Positions 22,136 through 33,520 are shown, numbered from the stretch's first letter. The stretch is 64,000 nt of DNA from Dromiciops gliroides (GCF_019393635.1 NC_057862.1:153059562-153123561), one strand, 5' to 3'. The notes: a model not told the origin generated them from the letters alone. Translations and numbers: made by a program.

Positions 22136-22539
22136 CAGCACATCCCTCCCCAGATAGTATGTGCTAAAGGCAGGCTTTGAAGCCATCTTCCTGATTTTCA
22201 GACCAACTCTCTATTCACTGTATCAGTGATTCTCACTTACTGATTTGAGAACCATTTGGGGATCATGACAAGGGTCCAAAGAGTTTGGGCTAAAAATTCT
22301 TTAATAGCCCTGTAGGCAGTAATTGCCTGATTAAGCTAAACATATACTTTTCCTTTGTGACAATAGGCATATTCATGTTTGAAGTATTATAAGTTTGTTT
22401 TTCAGAAATTCAAAACTATCATGAGTTTTTTTGGGAGACAAAAGTTATAATTGTAGTTATTGTAAACACGATGAATAAATCTAAAAAATATTGTGAATAG
22501 CATATTAAATTCCTTTGGGGATTCACAATACTTTTGTTG

Positions 22540-22725
22540 GAGCTATCTTGATTGTCACTACATATTCCTCATGTTTATTTTTCTTATTTGGAGTCAGTTT
22601 TGTTCTTTGCTCTAAGAAGTCAATCATTTGACTATATATGGGCAGCTGATTTGGAAAACAATACAATATTAGTTAATATTTGTTTCTGGTTCAATACAAA
22701 AAATGTTAGGAAAAATTTCACTCTG
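22540..22725 (-). pseudogene. RTE LINE linker, second copy
   Basis: Aligns in the same orientation with 20,597-20,790 ('gattgtcactacat', 'ttttgttctttgctctaa', 'gggcagct.attt'). The minus strand reads FLEQRTKLTPNKKNKHE. Confidence 0.6.
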
Positions 22726-22735
22726 CTTGGTACAT

Positions 22736-22984
22736 GTTGTTGTTGTTCAGTCATGTCCAACTCTTTGTGACCTCATTTTGGGTTTTCCTTGCAAAGATAT
22801 TGGATTATTTGCTATTTCCTTCTCCAGCTCATTTTACAGATAAGGAAACTGAGGCAAACAGGGTAAAGTGACTTGCCCAGGGTCACACAACTAGGAAGTG
22901 TCTGAGGCTGGATTTGAACTCATGAAGATGAGTCTTACTGACTCCAGGCCTAGTGTTCCATCCACTTTTCCACCTAGCTACCCA
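22736..22984 (-). mobile_element. Class C SINE with short target duplication
   Basis: The 10-bp repeat 'cttggtacat' flanks it at 22,726-22,735 and 22,985-22,994. There is no poly(A), as expected for RTE-type mobilisation. A short L2 3' end follows to about 23,030. Confidence 0.88.
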
Positions 22985-23059
22985 CTTGGTACATAGGAGG
23001 TGCTTAAATGCTTATTGATCGACTGGCTATATCAAGCTGCCTCTCTGCTTTGAGGCTAC

Positions 23060-23152
23060 TAAGTATTAAAGTGTGTGTATATAAACACATATATGTATAT
23101 GTACATGTATGTGTATGTGTACGTGTACATGTGTGAGTATGTATGTATATGT
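23060..23152. repeat. TG/TATG-rich microsatellite
   Basis: Imperfect 'tgtatgtgtacgtg' units. Confidence 0.9.
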
Positions 23153-23760
23153 TGGTTTACTTTGGAAGGATTTGAGGAGTTTGTAGACTTTCTCTACCTC
23201 TTTATCCTGTTTTAGAAAAATGTTTGTGCATCAGCTGCAATTTTCTTCGAGCTGGCCTTTTTTGTAAATGCTTACAAGATGACCAATTGTCCCATGAAAT
23301 AAAGTTCCTCGTTGCCTTTGAAGGTACAACAAAATGAACTCTTTTCTTTGCCTCTCCAAGGAGAATCGGTTAGCCATCCTTCTATTTAGCTACAACTTTT
23401 GTTTGTCTGGTTACTTTTAGATCAAGAATGTCAAGATTGAGAGATGATCCAGCTCCTGGAGTTGTATATCTTGTTAATTATTGGACAAAGATCTCACGCC
23501 TAGAGTATCACTGGTTAAGTTAATGTTTGTAGATGGCCTAAAAGTTGGGTTGTTCAATATCTTCTACCCCTTCTTCTGTCACTCAGACACCATCACTGGA
23601 AGGGCAGTAAGGGGACACTCAGGAATGAAAGCCCTTTTTAATTTTGTTTCAGGAGTTGCTATGGCCAATGAATTAATCACTTCATGGCTAGGGATGCGTC
23701 TCTGTAGTTCATGAGTCTAGTGCTTGGAAAGTAGATAACAGGGTGTTGCCAAGATTGTAC
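23153..23760 (-). pseudogene. RTE LINE remnant, endonuclease part
   Basis: Minus strand 23,153-23,210 reads KQDKEVEKVYKLLKSFQSK, the RTE endonuclease block before the GDFNAK motif. Farther upstream, ILLGEAKKRV followed by a hydrophobic stretch matches the preceding part of that domain. The 5' limit is uncertain. With 22,540-22,725 it forms the 5' side of an RTE element on the same strand as 16,985-18,373. Confidence 0.6.
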
Positions 23761-24374
23761 TCCAAGCTTTTCTAGCATGTTAGGACCTGCCAAAACTTGC
23801 ACCCCACTGGCATCGCTTTTAGGAACTCAGGGTCATTTCTATGCCAGGATGAGGTACTGGAATGGGACATTTGTGAATTTTTCCACTATGCCCCCCCAAA
23901 TAGTTTCAGAGCCAGGGATACAGGAACAACTGTGGCTTAGTATTGCATTTGAAGAGGTCAATGGTGTCTTTGTGTGATGAGGAAAAGGTCATTTGTTGAC
24001 AGGCTAGAAACGAAAGGCTCTTTGCTACATTGGTTAATGTGATTTAAATGATTCTCAATGACCTTTTTCTCCATCTCAGATACATTTCTCAGCTACGTTT
24101 GCTCATCACTGGGGCTGGCCCTTCACAGAGGCAAAGTTGATAGCCATCTCTGTGTTGTATTGTGAGGGGCACAGGTAGGTTTTGTTGACTCTGGTAACCT
24201 GCCTAAAATGCCCACCATTAGATTCATTCTTTTGGGTTTTATTAAACTGCAATTTGGTTACCTGAGAGAGGTAATGCATTAATCCATGGGAATCCCTAAA
24301 CTATTAGCACAGATCAGTTTATGAGATGAGCTGCAGATGAAATAAAGATGGAAAATTTTAAATTGGAAATTAGG
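23761..24374. other. No gene seen
   Basis: Possibly the 5' part of the RTE element; I cannot recognise coding motifs. No promoter or splice-flanked frame is evident. Confidence 0.45.
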
Positions 24375-24660
24375 GGAAGCATTTTGTCCATTAGACTGTG
24401 CAAGCTCTTGAGGGCAGGGACTATTTTTTGCCTCCTTTTGTATCTCCAGTGCTTAGTACAATGCCTGGCACATAGTAGGTACTTTTTAAAAGTTAATTAA
24501 TTGATTGTTGTGGCAGATTTCACCTTGGATTTGGAATCAGGAAGATCTAAGTTCAAACTCCGACTCTGAATCTTATTAACAGGAGACCTTGGGCAAATCA
24601 CTTTATGTATCTGAGCTATAGGTTTCCCTATCTGTAAAATGGAGATAATAAGATAAGAGG
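24375..24660 (+). mobile_element. L2 3' end followed by MIR
   Basis: 'ctcttgagggcagggacta' and 'ggcacatagtaggtact' form the L2 end (to ~24,512). 'gatttggaatcaggaagatc' to 'ctatctgtaaaatggagat' is MIR. Confidence 0.8.
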
Positions 24661-24919
24661 TAGTTGAAGAAAAAGGGGACAGGTTGTGATGTGTTGCCCG
24701 GGAAGCAGGAGAAAGGTCAAGAGTATTTTTGAATACTCGATCCAGCACACTGCTATTTTGCATAAAACAGAGGGTCTGCCAGGGCGAGGGTAAAATGTTC
24801 CCTTTTCTATTTGAGGAAGTAGAGCCTTGAGGAGATTTTCCTCAGGCAGGGAGTATGACAAGACCTAAGAATTAAATGGCTGAGAAACTTGACAGGGAAA
24901 GCTTTGGAGAGTTTCATAC

Positions 24920-25029
24920 CTATTGATTAAGGAGAGGTGGGGAGAGGAAGGGAAGGGGAGTGGGAGAAGGAGAGTGAAAGGGAAAGGAAGAGAGACAGAG
25001 ACAGTCAGAAACAGAGACACAGAGACAGA

Positions 25030-25065
<36 letters not shown>
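24920..25065. repeat. GA-rich tract ending in (GA)n
   Basis: Purine-rich, with a pure GA run at about 25,034-25,062. Confidence 0.9.
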
Positions 25066-25067
<2 letters not shown>

Positions 25068-25204
25068 TTCAGTTACATAGCTATTGGCTGAGAATGGTGA
25101 CTGATCATGGCTGTAGCTTTTCCTGCTGTAACCACAGTATAGTTAGTGAATGTTGTTTCAGGGTTATTAGTTGACCCGGAAACACCCAGATTTAGATTTG
25201 GTTA

Positions 25205-25335
25205 GAGATCATCAATGTACTCAAGCTGTGTTCTACAGAATCCTGGTCAAATCAAGTCAACAAGCACTTATTAAGGACTTACTGTGTACCAAACACCGTG
25301 TTAAGCACTAGGGATACAAATACAAGCCCCCAAAG
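25205..25335 (-). repeat. Left arm of an inverted pair (with 27,925-28,090)
   Basis: Consists of ~50 bp, 'gtactcaagctgtgttctac' then 'agaatcctggtc', followed by an inverted L2 3' end. The reverse complement of both parts occurs at 27,925-28,090. The 50-bp part resembles hAT termini. Confidence 0.55.
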
Positions 25336-25709
25336 AGCTTACATCCTAATGAAGGCATGAGAGAGTGCTAAAGATGGGACAGGGAAGAAGCTACTTACAC
25401 TGGGCCACAATGGTGACGTATGAAGAATGAAGACTGGCTGGTCAGCTAACCATCTATAGGAGAGAGCAATACCTATTGGAGAATAATAGAAAATGATGCC
25501 TGGTGGGGAGCAGGTTTAGCAGAGAACATTTCAATGATATCAGTAGACACAACACTGAGAACTTGCTGAGAGTTTTGGAGGTGGGAGTTGTCTTGCCACT
25601 GGTCACATGGAGTTTCTGTGTGTACATTTCCTTACAAGTGGATACTCACATATTCCCAAGTGTGGAAGGCCTACATATAAATTTAATAAAGATCCACTCC
25701 TCCCACTGA
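25336..25709. other. No gene seen
   Basis: Unique-looking sequence without recognised repeats. Confidence 0.5.
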
Positions 25710-25790
25710 ATATATATATACATGTATATATACATACATACATACATATATAATGTGTGTAAATATATTATGTGTATATATACATATGTT
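25710..25790. repeat. TA/CATA-rich microsatellite
   Basis: Alternating 'tatatacatacata' units. Confidence 0.92.
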
Positions 25791-26540
25791 TTGGAAGAGT
25801 AAGTTATAAATTTATGAGGGAGAGGAGGAGATGGTATAATTTTGTTTACATTATGATTCAACTAAAATGCTTTTGTTAAAAACTCAGTGTTTTCTATAAC
25901 TAACTGGTGAAAGTAAAATATATCATTCAGGAATTCTAGGTTATTGTTTGGAGAAGATTCCAACCCACAAAATACCTAGACTCTGGTATCAGAATGAGTG
26001 AGACCCCATATATGGGTTACCAAAATAATTGTACTATGTAAACCCATAAGCTCTGATACAAATGTGACTTATAATTATTATCTCTAAGGTCCCTTCTATT
26101 TAAAAAAGTCAATGAGCCTGGGAAGATAATCTCAGAAGACATTGATATGGCTATGGAATTCTGGGAAGGACATGTTTCCTTTTGTGGGAGTATTTGGGAG
26201 TGGGAAGTTGACTCTAGAAGGGGAATTTGGGATTGCCAAAGATGAATTCTGTTGACTTCATAATTTTGTCTGTGACTGGCCTCAGTAGAGGGGAAGAAGT
26301 GATTTTAAGGAAAGCCCCCTAAATGAGTATTCCGTGATTCATGAGATAGCAGTCTCCAGTTATCAGATGGGACTACTTCCTGTCTTCTGCTCAGAAAAGA
26401 TAACTGGGTATTGGGCATATCTGTGTTTTACAAAATCTAAGCATAAAACCACTCTTTCCGGAAACTGAGTCCTCTGCAGGGTGGAGTACAGTTGTGGGGA
26501 TGTCAATTCAACATGGGTTTCTGGTCCAAGTTAGTCATAC
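25791..26540. other. No gene seen
   Basis: Non-repetitive by eye, no splice-flanked frames. Could contain old unrecognised repeats. Confidence 0.5.
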
Positions 26541-26544
26541 CCAC

Positions 26545-26720
26545 CTGATAAAAGGCAGCTTGGTGCAATGGGAAGAACATAGATCTACTGACCACAAAAT
26601 CAACCTGGATTCTAGTCTGGAGAATGCTATTAACTAGCTATGTGACCTTAAGCAAGCAACCCTAACCTCTCTGGGTTTCAATATCTTCATCTGAAAAATG
26701 AAAAGGTTGGGTTAAACCAG
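26545..26720 (+). mobile_element. MIR SINE
   Basis: 'ggcagcttggtgcaatggga' through 'agctatgtgaccttaagc' and 'atcttcatctgaaaaatga'. Confidence 0.8.
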
Positions 26721-26963
26721 TTATTTGTACACTATTTTGGACATGACAGTTCTGGGTTTGTTATGTTGAACCCATCAGTCCTGGCCAAGGAAGGGACGGT
26801 GAGGCTTGGGGCACAGATCCTTTGGGGATAAAGGAACATAGGGAAAATTTGAAACAAAATAGATGGCCTTAAGCCAATTTCATGGGCTTTAAATTGGTAT
26901 TAAGCCATTTCATAGTCAGACAAAAATGTCACATAATAAATATTTTCTTAAAAAATAAAAGCC

Positions 26964-27124
26964 GGGGCAGCTAGGTGGCGCAGTGGATAGAGCACTGGCC
27001 CTGGATTCAGGAGTACCTGAGTTCAAATCTGGCCTCAGACACTTAACACTTACTAGCTGTGTGACCCTGGGCAAGTCACTTAACCCCAATTGCCTCACTA
27101 AAAAATAAAAATAAAAATAAAATA
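26964..27124 (+). mobile_element. Class A SINE
   Basis: Near-consensus body with an (ATAAA)n tail. 'aataaaagcc' occurs on both sides (ending at 26,963 and 27,134). Confidence 0.92.
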
Positions 27125-27319
27125 AATAAAAGCCTTATGTAATCATGCTGGGCTGTTACATCTCCAAGAGATGTGGCTTTCTTGTGCTCCTGGCCATATA
27201 GGTGTGCATATAGTGACTGAGATTATGCTACACCAAGGAGGCTGTGATGGTCTCTTTGGCTAGGAGAAAGGTTTAATACTACATAGTTTTCTCTTACGTG
27301 TGATGCTTGGAGGCTGCCA

Positions 27320-27924
27320 CATGATACTGTGGTCTTAGGTTTGGTCCTGCTTCTGTCACCAGGGTGTCCTGTTCTGTCTTTCAGTAGCGTCCTCTCCATC
27401 CTCTGCCCCCAAGTTCAGTTTAAACTGTCTTTGCCTTGCACAGACACCTTTGCCTGGCTAGGAGGCATTATCTCACTCTCTTGCCTTAGGCTCACTTGCC
27501 ATGCTACCCAGCACCTCTTGCTGCTGTTACTACAGCCAGACACAAAAGATCGTGCCTATCCTTTACCTTCAGTACACCCATCTTCTCCAGTCCTTACCCA
27601 GCCTCTTTTTCTTAGATTCAGAGACCTGTCTTCCTTCCTCAAACAATTTTTCACAACCATGACGACTTCTCATTCAACCTATCTTCACAACTGGGCAGTA
27701 CTAGAAGAGCCTCATCTTTCATTTTCTGGACATCACCACCATGACTCAGCTGCCTTCTACCTGTCTCTGCAGCCTCCTTCTCCCATTGGTGAGTTCCTCC
27801 TGAAATCTCTATTTTGCACCTGGATCTAGACCAGGCACCCTTCATTTTTTATACTTTACTACAATGTCCCTTTGTAGGTACCATTTTCCTGGCTCCCTAC
27901 CTAAATTCAGCAACTCCTCCCCAC
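27320..27924 (+). other. Pyrimidine-rich unassigned sequence, possibly old LINE
   Basis: It contains a 166-codon open frame (27,329-27,829) without recognised domains. Composition and the L2 3' end directly downstream suggest an old L2/CR1-type LINE tail rather than a host exon. Confidence 0.35.
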
Positions 27925-28090
27925 CCCATAAGAATGCAACCTCCTTTAGGTTAGGGACTGTCTTTCTTTTTTGCTTGTATTTGTATTCCAGGTGCCTGGT
28001 ACATTAATAAATAAGTGCTTAATAAATGCTTGTTGACTCGACTTGACCAGGATTCTGTGGAGCATGGCTTGAGTACACTGTTGATTTAAA
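27925..28090 (+). repeat. L2 3' end plus right arm of the inverted pair
   Basis: 'taataaatgcttgttgactc' ends the L2-like part. 'gaccaggattctgtggagc' and 'gcttgagtacactg' are the reverse complement of 25,205-25,255 with few differences. Confidence 0.6.
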
Positions 28091-28100
28091 ACCAATGCTG

Positions 28101-28257
28101 AGGGCAGCTAGATGGCGCAGTGGATAAAGCACCAGCTCTGGATTCAGGAGGACCTGAGTTCAAATCTGATCTCAGACACTTGATACTTACTAGCTATGTG
28201 ACCCTGGGCAAGTCACGTAACCCCCACTGCCTTGCAAAAAAAGAAGAAGAAGAAGAA
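28101..28257 (+). mobile_element. Class B SINE
   Basis: 'ggcagctagatggcgcag' to 'cccccactgccttgc', with an A7(GAA)n tail. Confidence 0.92.
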
Positions 28258-28690
28258 GTCACAGTAGCCCCTGAGACTACATCAAGTTATCTGGTGCGGG
28301 TGTTCTCCTTTGAATTGGATTCATTAGCTTTACTTTTGAGAGATGAACCTCTCTGTTGTCATTTCCCAATCCCTCATTCCCCCTTCCCGGGAATGAAATC
28401 ATTGAGGTGAGAAGACCTCATGGAAGTTCCCTGGATACATTCCCATGTTCACTTCATCTGTCTTTCCCTCAGTGGATTTTTAAAAAAAATAATCAAGGGT
28501 CAAATAGTCAGGGAACAATGAGCTGGCTCTTGGACTTTACCTTGAGGTCTCACAGTTCCCAGCAAAAGAGTTCCCCACATGGTGAGGTCTTTGACATGAA
28601 AACCTATAATAGGCAATAGTTTTAGGGATCATCCTGGCATCACACACATTTTATTTAAGCTCTTTGCCATTCTGGGCCCCAGCCCAGAAT
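28258..28690. other. No gene seen
   Basis: Unique-looking sequence. No repeat or exon recognised. Confidence 0.5.
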
Positions 28691-28930
28691 AGCCATGCAG
28701 TTCCACCCTCAAATGGCTGACAAATAGACAGAAGAAAATTATCTAGGGAATACATGAGTGGTAAAGATGAAGAAACAGAGGAAAGGGAGAGAGAGCTGGG
28801 AGAGAGGCAGAGAGAAAGGCAAGATGAAAGACATATGAGAAAGGACAAGGAGTTACAGAGACACGAGGTAAGAGAAAGAGGTGGAAAATAAGGATTGGGG
28901 TGACACAGAGATAGATGTGAAGGAAGTTAA
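28691..28930. repeat. Purine-rich low-complexity tract
   Basis: 'gagagagctgggagagag'-like motifs over about 240 bp. Confidence 0.75.
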
Positions 28931-29929
28931 AGAGAGTAAGAGATGCATTTTGAAATGAGACGTCCTATAATTAGCACAGCAGTTAAAATGAGGTAAAAGT
29001 TCATAAATTTCTGTGGGGGCCAGTGGCTTCAAATTCATTAAAAGGCATATATTATTTCTGTTAGCCCATAGTTACAAGGAGAGAAAGGGGGAAAATGAGT
29101 GTGCAGATGATTTATTCAATACAGTCCATCTCAACTAGGTCAGAAAAAAACCCCCACCCTACAACATTGCCCTCTATCCTTGAATTCCTTGCCCACTTGT
29201 CCAGTCATGACTAATCACTTTCCAAGCTCCATCCCTTGGGCACTCTCATCATCTATCTTTGCTATTTGTACTTATGTACTATTGAATGCGGCTAGAAGAA
29301 ATCACATAACCATCCAGACTGGGTCCACTACAAATATGTTATATAATCTCAACTGGGACCTCATTGTTACATGACATTCCTTTCATTCTTCTCTGATTAA
29401 CTTCCTATCACATTTGCAACATCTGATCCAAACCTCTCCCCAGCCCACCCTCTCCCTCCCTCTCAGCACAGTACTTCAATTCATACTTTGCTGAGATAAT
29501 AGAGCCCATCCATTGTGAATGCTCTCTTCTGTCCAATTCTATACCTGAAATCTCTTTGTTATCATGCCTTAGTCTCTCCTTCTTTGCTTCAGTTTCCAAG
29601 GAAAAAGTGACCCCTTTCCTTGCCAATACCAAGCCCTCAATTGTGTCCTTTATCACGTCTGCTCCCGCCTCCTCTCCTTTGATAATCTCCTCCCTCTAAT
29701 CTTCAGTCTTTCTTTATACCACTGGCACCTCCCTTGCTGTCAACAAACATGCCCCAACGATTTCGTCCTTACCATCTGTGTAATTTATTATTTTATACTC
29801 AACTCCCTTGCTGGCATCAGTACCGTGTTCTACCAAAACAGCTCTCTCAGAAGTCACGAATTCCCTCCTGACTGGTAAACCCAATGACTTTTTTTAAAGT
29901 CCTCCTCCACCTTGAAATTCCTATAACTA

Positions 29930-30660
29930 AAAAAAGATATATTTATTTTATTTTTAATTTATGGAATAAAACAAGCATTTCCATAATATAGTATAATTTA
30001 AAAAATGATTGCACATGAAACTGCAAATCTGTTACATACAACTTGCTACTCCTTTTAAATGCATAATAAAGTTATCATGTAAATTTCTTTTCTTTTCTTC
30101 CCCCAGATGACTACCGTTAGACACAAATATGTATAAATGTATGTACACACATACACACACATATTATATACATCCTATACATAGTTATCTCTTCCCCATC
30201 CTGAGTTTTCTCATTGCAGTTTTGATATATTGCAAGTCGGCATAAGAAATTAAATGGGGATTTGTGGGGAGTTCTGTGGAAGCCATAGACAACACACAAA
30301 GACCAGAAGAAGACACAGAAGTTTAGAAATTCTGAAATGCATAGAATATATGTATAGTATTGTAGAATATCAACATATTTTATCTTTTAATACCATAATA
30401 ATTCAGACTTCTTCTCTGGTAAGAAGGGAAGGTCAACATTTTTTTACATGCATTTTCTAGATTGTAGGGGCACTACACCTGCGATATGAAAAGGATAACT
30501 GTACTTCTATTTATCAGTTCTTTCTCTGTATGTGGATAGTGTCTCCTTTCATATGTCCTTTGTAGTTCATTTGGGTATTTATGATAGTCAAAATGACTTA
30601 TTTGCTCAAAGTTGTTCTTAAAACAACATTGGTGGTATTATATGCAATGTTCTCTTGGTT
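29930..30660 (-). mobile_element. L1 3' part inserted in the L2
   Basis: 'ttatggaataaaacaagcat', 'catgaaactgcaaatctg' and 'tatcagttctttctctgtat' are inverted marsupial-type L1 3' UTR landmarks. It interrupts the L2 RT region between the VTN and FDTID blocks. Confidence 0.7.
30184..30501. mobile_element. Tigger/mariner-like small DNA element inside the L1
   Basis: The L1 text is interrupted between 'catcctatacata' and 'tacttctatttatcag'. The insert begins 'gttatctcttcc' and ends 'aaaaggataactg', short inverted termini, with TA on both sides. The 318-bp unit encodes nothing. Family not confirmed. Confidence 0.5.
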
Positions 30661-30676
30661 TGGCTTGTTTGTACAT

Positions 30677-30839
30677 AATTTTTGTTGGTTTGTTTGTTTT
30701 GGTGAGGTAATTGGGGTTAAGTGACTTGCCCAGGGCGACACAGCTAGTAAGTGTTAAGTGTCTGAGGTCAGATTTGAACTCATGTCCTCTTGACTCCAGG
30801 GCCAGTGCTCTATCCACTGCGCCATCTAGCTGCCCCCCC
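30677..30839 (-). mobile_element. Class A SINE inside the L2
   Basis: (GTTT)n tail, 'ggtgaggtaattggggttaa', inverted head 'gccatctagctgcccc'. 'tacataa' recurs on both sides. Confidence 0.9.
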
Positions 30840-31560
30840 CTTACATAACTTTTGACACTATTGACTAGCCTCACCTATAAGATCCTCTTTTCTCACAGGA
30901 CTTCAGACACTACACTCTTCTGGTTTTCCTCCTGCCTTGATTCCAATCATTTTTCCCTTCCTTTGACCTCTTCCTTTCTTTTTCCTAACCCCTCAATGTA
31001 TGTTTTTCCCCAAAGTTCTTAGCTTTCTTCTCTATCTACATTCTCTTCTTTAGCAATCTCATTCACTTTCATAGCTTCAACTACTGTATTCCTGCAAACG
31101 ATTCCCAATTCGAGGTCTCCAGTCCTGTTCTTTCTTTTGAGCTCCAGATACACATCTCTAACTCTCTACAAGACATCTATATCTGGATGAATACTGACAC
31201 CTTAAACACCACCTCTCCACAACTGAGTGTATTGTCTTTCTCTCTAAACCTAATCCTCTTTCTGATTCCATTACTTTATCAGCAACATAACTGTTTACTC
31301 ATTGTCACATGTTCAAAACCAGGGTGTCATCTTTGACTCTTCCTTCTTTCACCTCTCATTCCCAGTCAGCTATGAAGTCTTGTCTAGTCTATCTCTGAAC
31401 CACTTTTCAAATCCACCCTGCCCCCTTCTATTTTCATGGCCACTACCATTAGTACAGACACTCACCACTCATTACCACCTGCCTAGACTATTAAAATAGC
31501 GGTTTTTTAAATATAGTTTTCACATCACTACTTTCTGATTTCTAATTCATCCTTTACTTT

Positions 31561-31795
31561 TTGTTGTTCAGTCATGACCCTATTTGGGATTTTCTTGGCA
31601 AAGATAGTGTAGTGGTTTGCCATTTCCTTCTTCAGCTCATTTTACAGATGAGGAAACTGAGGCAAACAGGATTAAGTAACTTGCCCAGGGTTACCCAGCT
31701 AGTAAGTATCTGAGGCCAGGTCTTAGGTCTCAGGAACTCAGGTGTTACTGACTTCAGGCCCAGCATTCTATCCACTGTGCCACCTAGCTCCCTAT
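31561..31795 (-). mobile_element. Class C SINE inside the L2
   Basis: 'ttgttgttcagtcatgaccc', 'gggattttcttggcaaag' and 'gtgccacctagctcc'. Confidence 0.88.
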
Positions 31796-32337
31796 CCATA
31801 CATTATACTACTGTTAAAATGATCTTTCTTGTGTGTGGATATGGTCACATCACTTCCTTGCTTAAAAACAGTCAGTGGATCCTTACTGCCTCCTGAATAA
31901 AGTTCAAACTCATTAATTTTTTTTCACTTAACAGTCACTTATTTTATCTCTTCTACCATATCCCCAAAGGGGGAAAATATGTATAGTTAAGCAAAACAAA
32001 TTCCCACATTGGCTATATCCAAAAATACATCCCATTCTGCATTGAGTACATCAAGTCTCTCAGGAACGAGGAGTTTGCTTCTTCAGTCCTCTGGAATCCT
32101 TGTTATATGGTTGGTCATTGCACTGACCAGTTTGTAAATCTTTCAAAGTTGTCAAATTCCTTTTCTTGGCAGTCAAGGTCCTTCACAGTTTGGCAGCATC
32201 CTACTTTTCCAACCTTATTTTGTATTACTGTCTTCCATATATATTACACTATAGCCAAACTAATCTCTCTGTCCCCACAAAACACACTGAGATTTCTACC
32301 TCCATGCCCTTATTCGTGTTGTTTCCAGACCTGGAAA

Positions 32338-32560
32338 AACTCTGTGTCTCTGTCTGTCTCTGTCTGTCTCTTTCTCTGTCTCTCTGTCTCTGTCTTTTCT
32401 CTTCCTCTCTCCCCGCTTTCTCTCCTGCCCCTCCCTCTTTTTTCTCTTCTCTCTTCTTCTCCCTCTCCCCTCTCTTTTGTCTTTCTCTTCTCTCTTCTTC
32501 TTCCTCCCTCCTCTTCTCTCTTTCTCTCTCCCCTTTTCTCCCTTTCTTCACCTTCCTCCC
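32338..32560. repeat. Pyrimidine-rich (TCTG)/(TC)n tract
   Basis: 'tgtctctgtctgtctc' motifs grade into CTTCTC-rich sequence inside the L2 3' UTR. Long frames through it are compositional. Confidence 0.9.
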
Positions 32561-32886
32561 CACTGAAGACTTGCCTGTCCTTTACAATCCAGCTATCTCC
32601 ATGAAGTCTTCATGAATCCTCCTGGTTGATAATTAACCTGCCTCTCAGACTTGACAACAGCACTCTGTTTTGTAAATCTCCAATGCATTATTGTGTAAGG
32701 TAGTGAATCTATTACTGTTGGCTATCTTTGTGCTAATTTATCATCCTATCAGACCAGAGCTCAGTGAGGGCAGGTACGATGTGCAGTGCCTAGCACAGTG
32801 CTCTACACATAGTGGGTGTTTAATAAATTTTGAACAAGTGAATCAAATAATGGCTTGTTGTTTCACTGAAAAAATGCCATAGTTCT

Positions 32887-33070
32887 GGGGCAGCTAGGTG
32901 GCGCAGTGGATAGAGCACCGGCCCTGGAGTCAGGAGTACCTGAGTTCAAATCCGGCATCAGACACTTAACGTTTACTAGCTGTGTGACCCTGGGCAAGTC
33001 ACTTAACCCCAATTGCCTCACTAAAACAAAAACAAAAACAAAAACAAAAACAAACAAAACACAAAGAAAA
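32887..33070 (+). mobile_element. Class A SINE with target duplication
   Basis: Near-consensus with an (AAAAAC)n tail. 'tgccatagttc' at 32,875-32,885 and 33,074-33,084 is the target repeat. Confidence 0.93.
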
Positions 33071-33229
33071 AAGTGCCATAGTTCGGTCTCACTTTGTCCT
33101 GTGTACTCACCATAGGAAATCTGAGAATGATTTGTAGATGTTGGAGCCTCAGGAAGCTTTGGCCAATCTATTAATAAACCAAGAAGCATTTACTGATACT
33201 GCAATTGGCACAGTGTTATATCCCAGTGC

Positions 33230-33520
33230 TTGGGAAATACAATTCAACATTGATTAAGCATCTACTGTGTTCAAGATATTGTTTGTTTATTCTTTTTTCT
33301 TTTTGGCGGGATAATGAGGGTTAAGTGACTTGCCCAGGGTCACACAGCTAGTAAGTGTTAAGTGTCTCTGAAGCCAGATTTGAACTCAGGTCCTCCTGAA
33401 TCCAGGGCTGGTGCTTTATCCATTGCTCCACCTAGCTGCCCCAAGGTATTGTTTATAAGAGAATTGTGTATTCTTGGAGAAATTATAGTCTAGTTTAAGA
33501 GATAAGACACACATGAAGCA
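33230..33520 (-). mobile_element. L2 3' fragment split by a class B SINE (33,296-33,442)
   Basis: 'gattaagcatctactgtgtt' before and 'tgtattcttggagaaatta' after the SINE belong to one inverted L2 end. The SINE is flanked by 'aag.tattgttt'. Confidence 0.75.

Larger units (their letters stand above)
29230..32850 (+). mobile_element. L2-clade LINE: RT-coding part through 3' end
   Basis: Decayed reading blocks occur in RT order on the plus strand: LSEVTN-like near 29,845-29,870, FDTID at about 30,851-30,865, then GVIFDSSFFH at about 31,325, and the LDY motif near 31,483. A 3' UTR follows with 'gctcagtgagggcaggta' and ends at 'gtttaataaattttgaac' (~32,835). It is interrupted by an L1 that itself holds a Tigger-like element, by a class A and a class C SINE, and by a pyrimidine-rich tract. 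No intact protein remains. Confidence 0.8.

Noticed and set aside
15600..22725. A single large duplication joining the unassigned repeat pair and the RTE linker pair
   Set aside because: The intervening sequences (15,905-16,121 versus 22,150-22,540) do not align, so the pairs are better treated separately.
27329..27829. 166-codon plus-strand frame
   Set aside because: No recognisable domain or flanking splice sites, and it ends into an L2-type 3' end. Most likely old LINE sequence.
32107..32615. 165- and 149-codon frames
   Set aside because: Pass through the pyrimidine-rich tract and L2 3' UTR. No domain.
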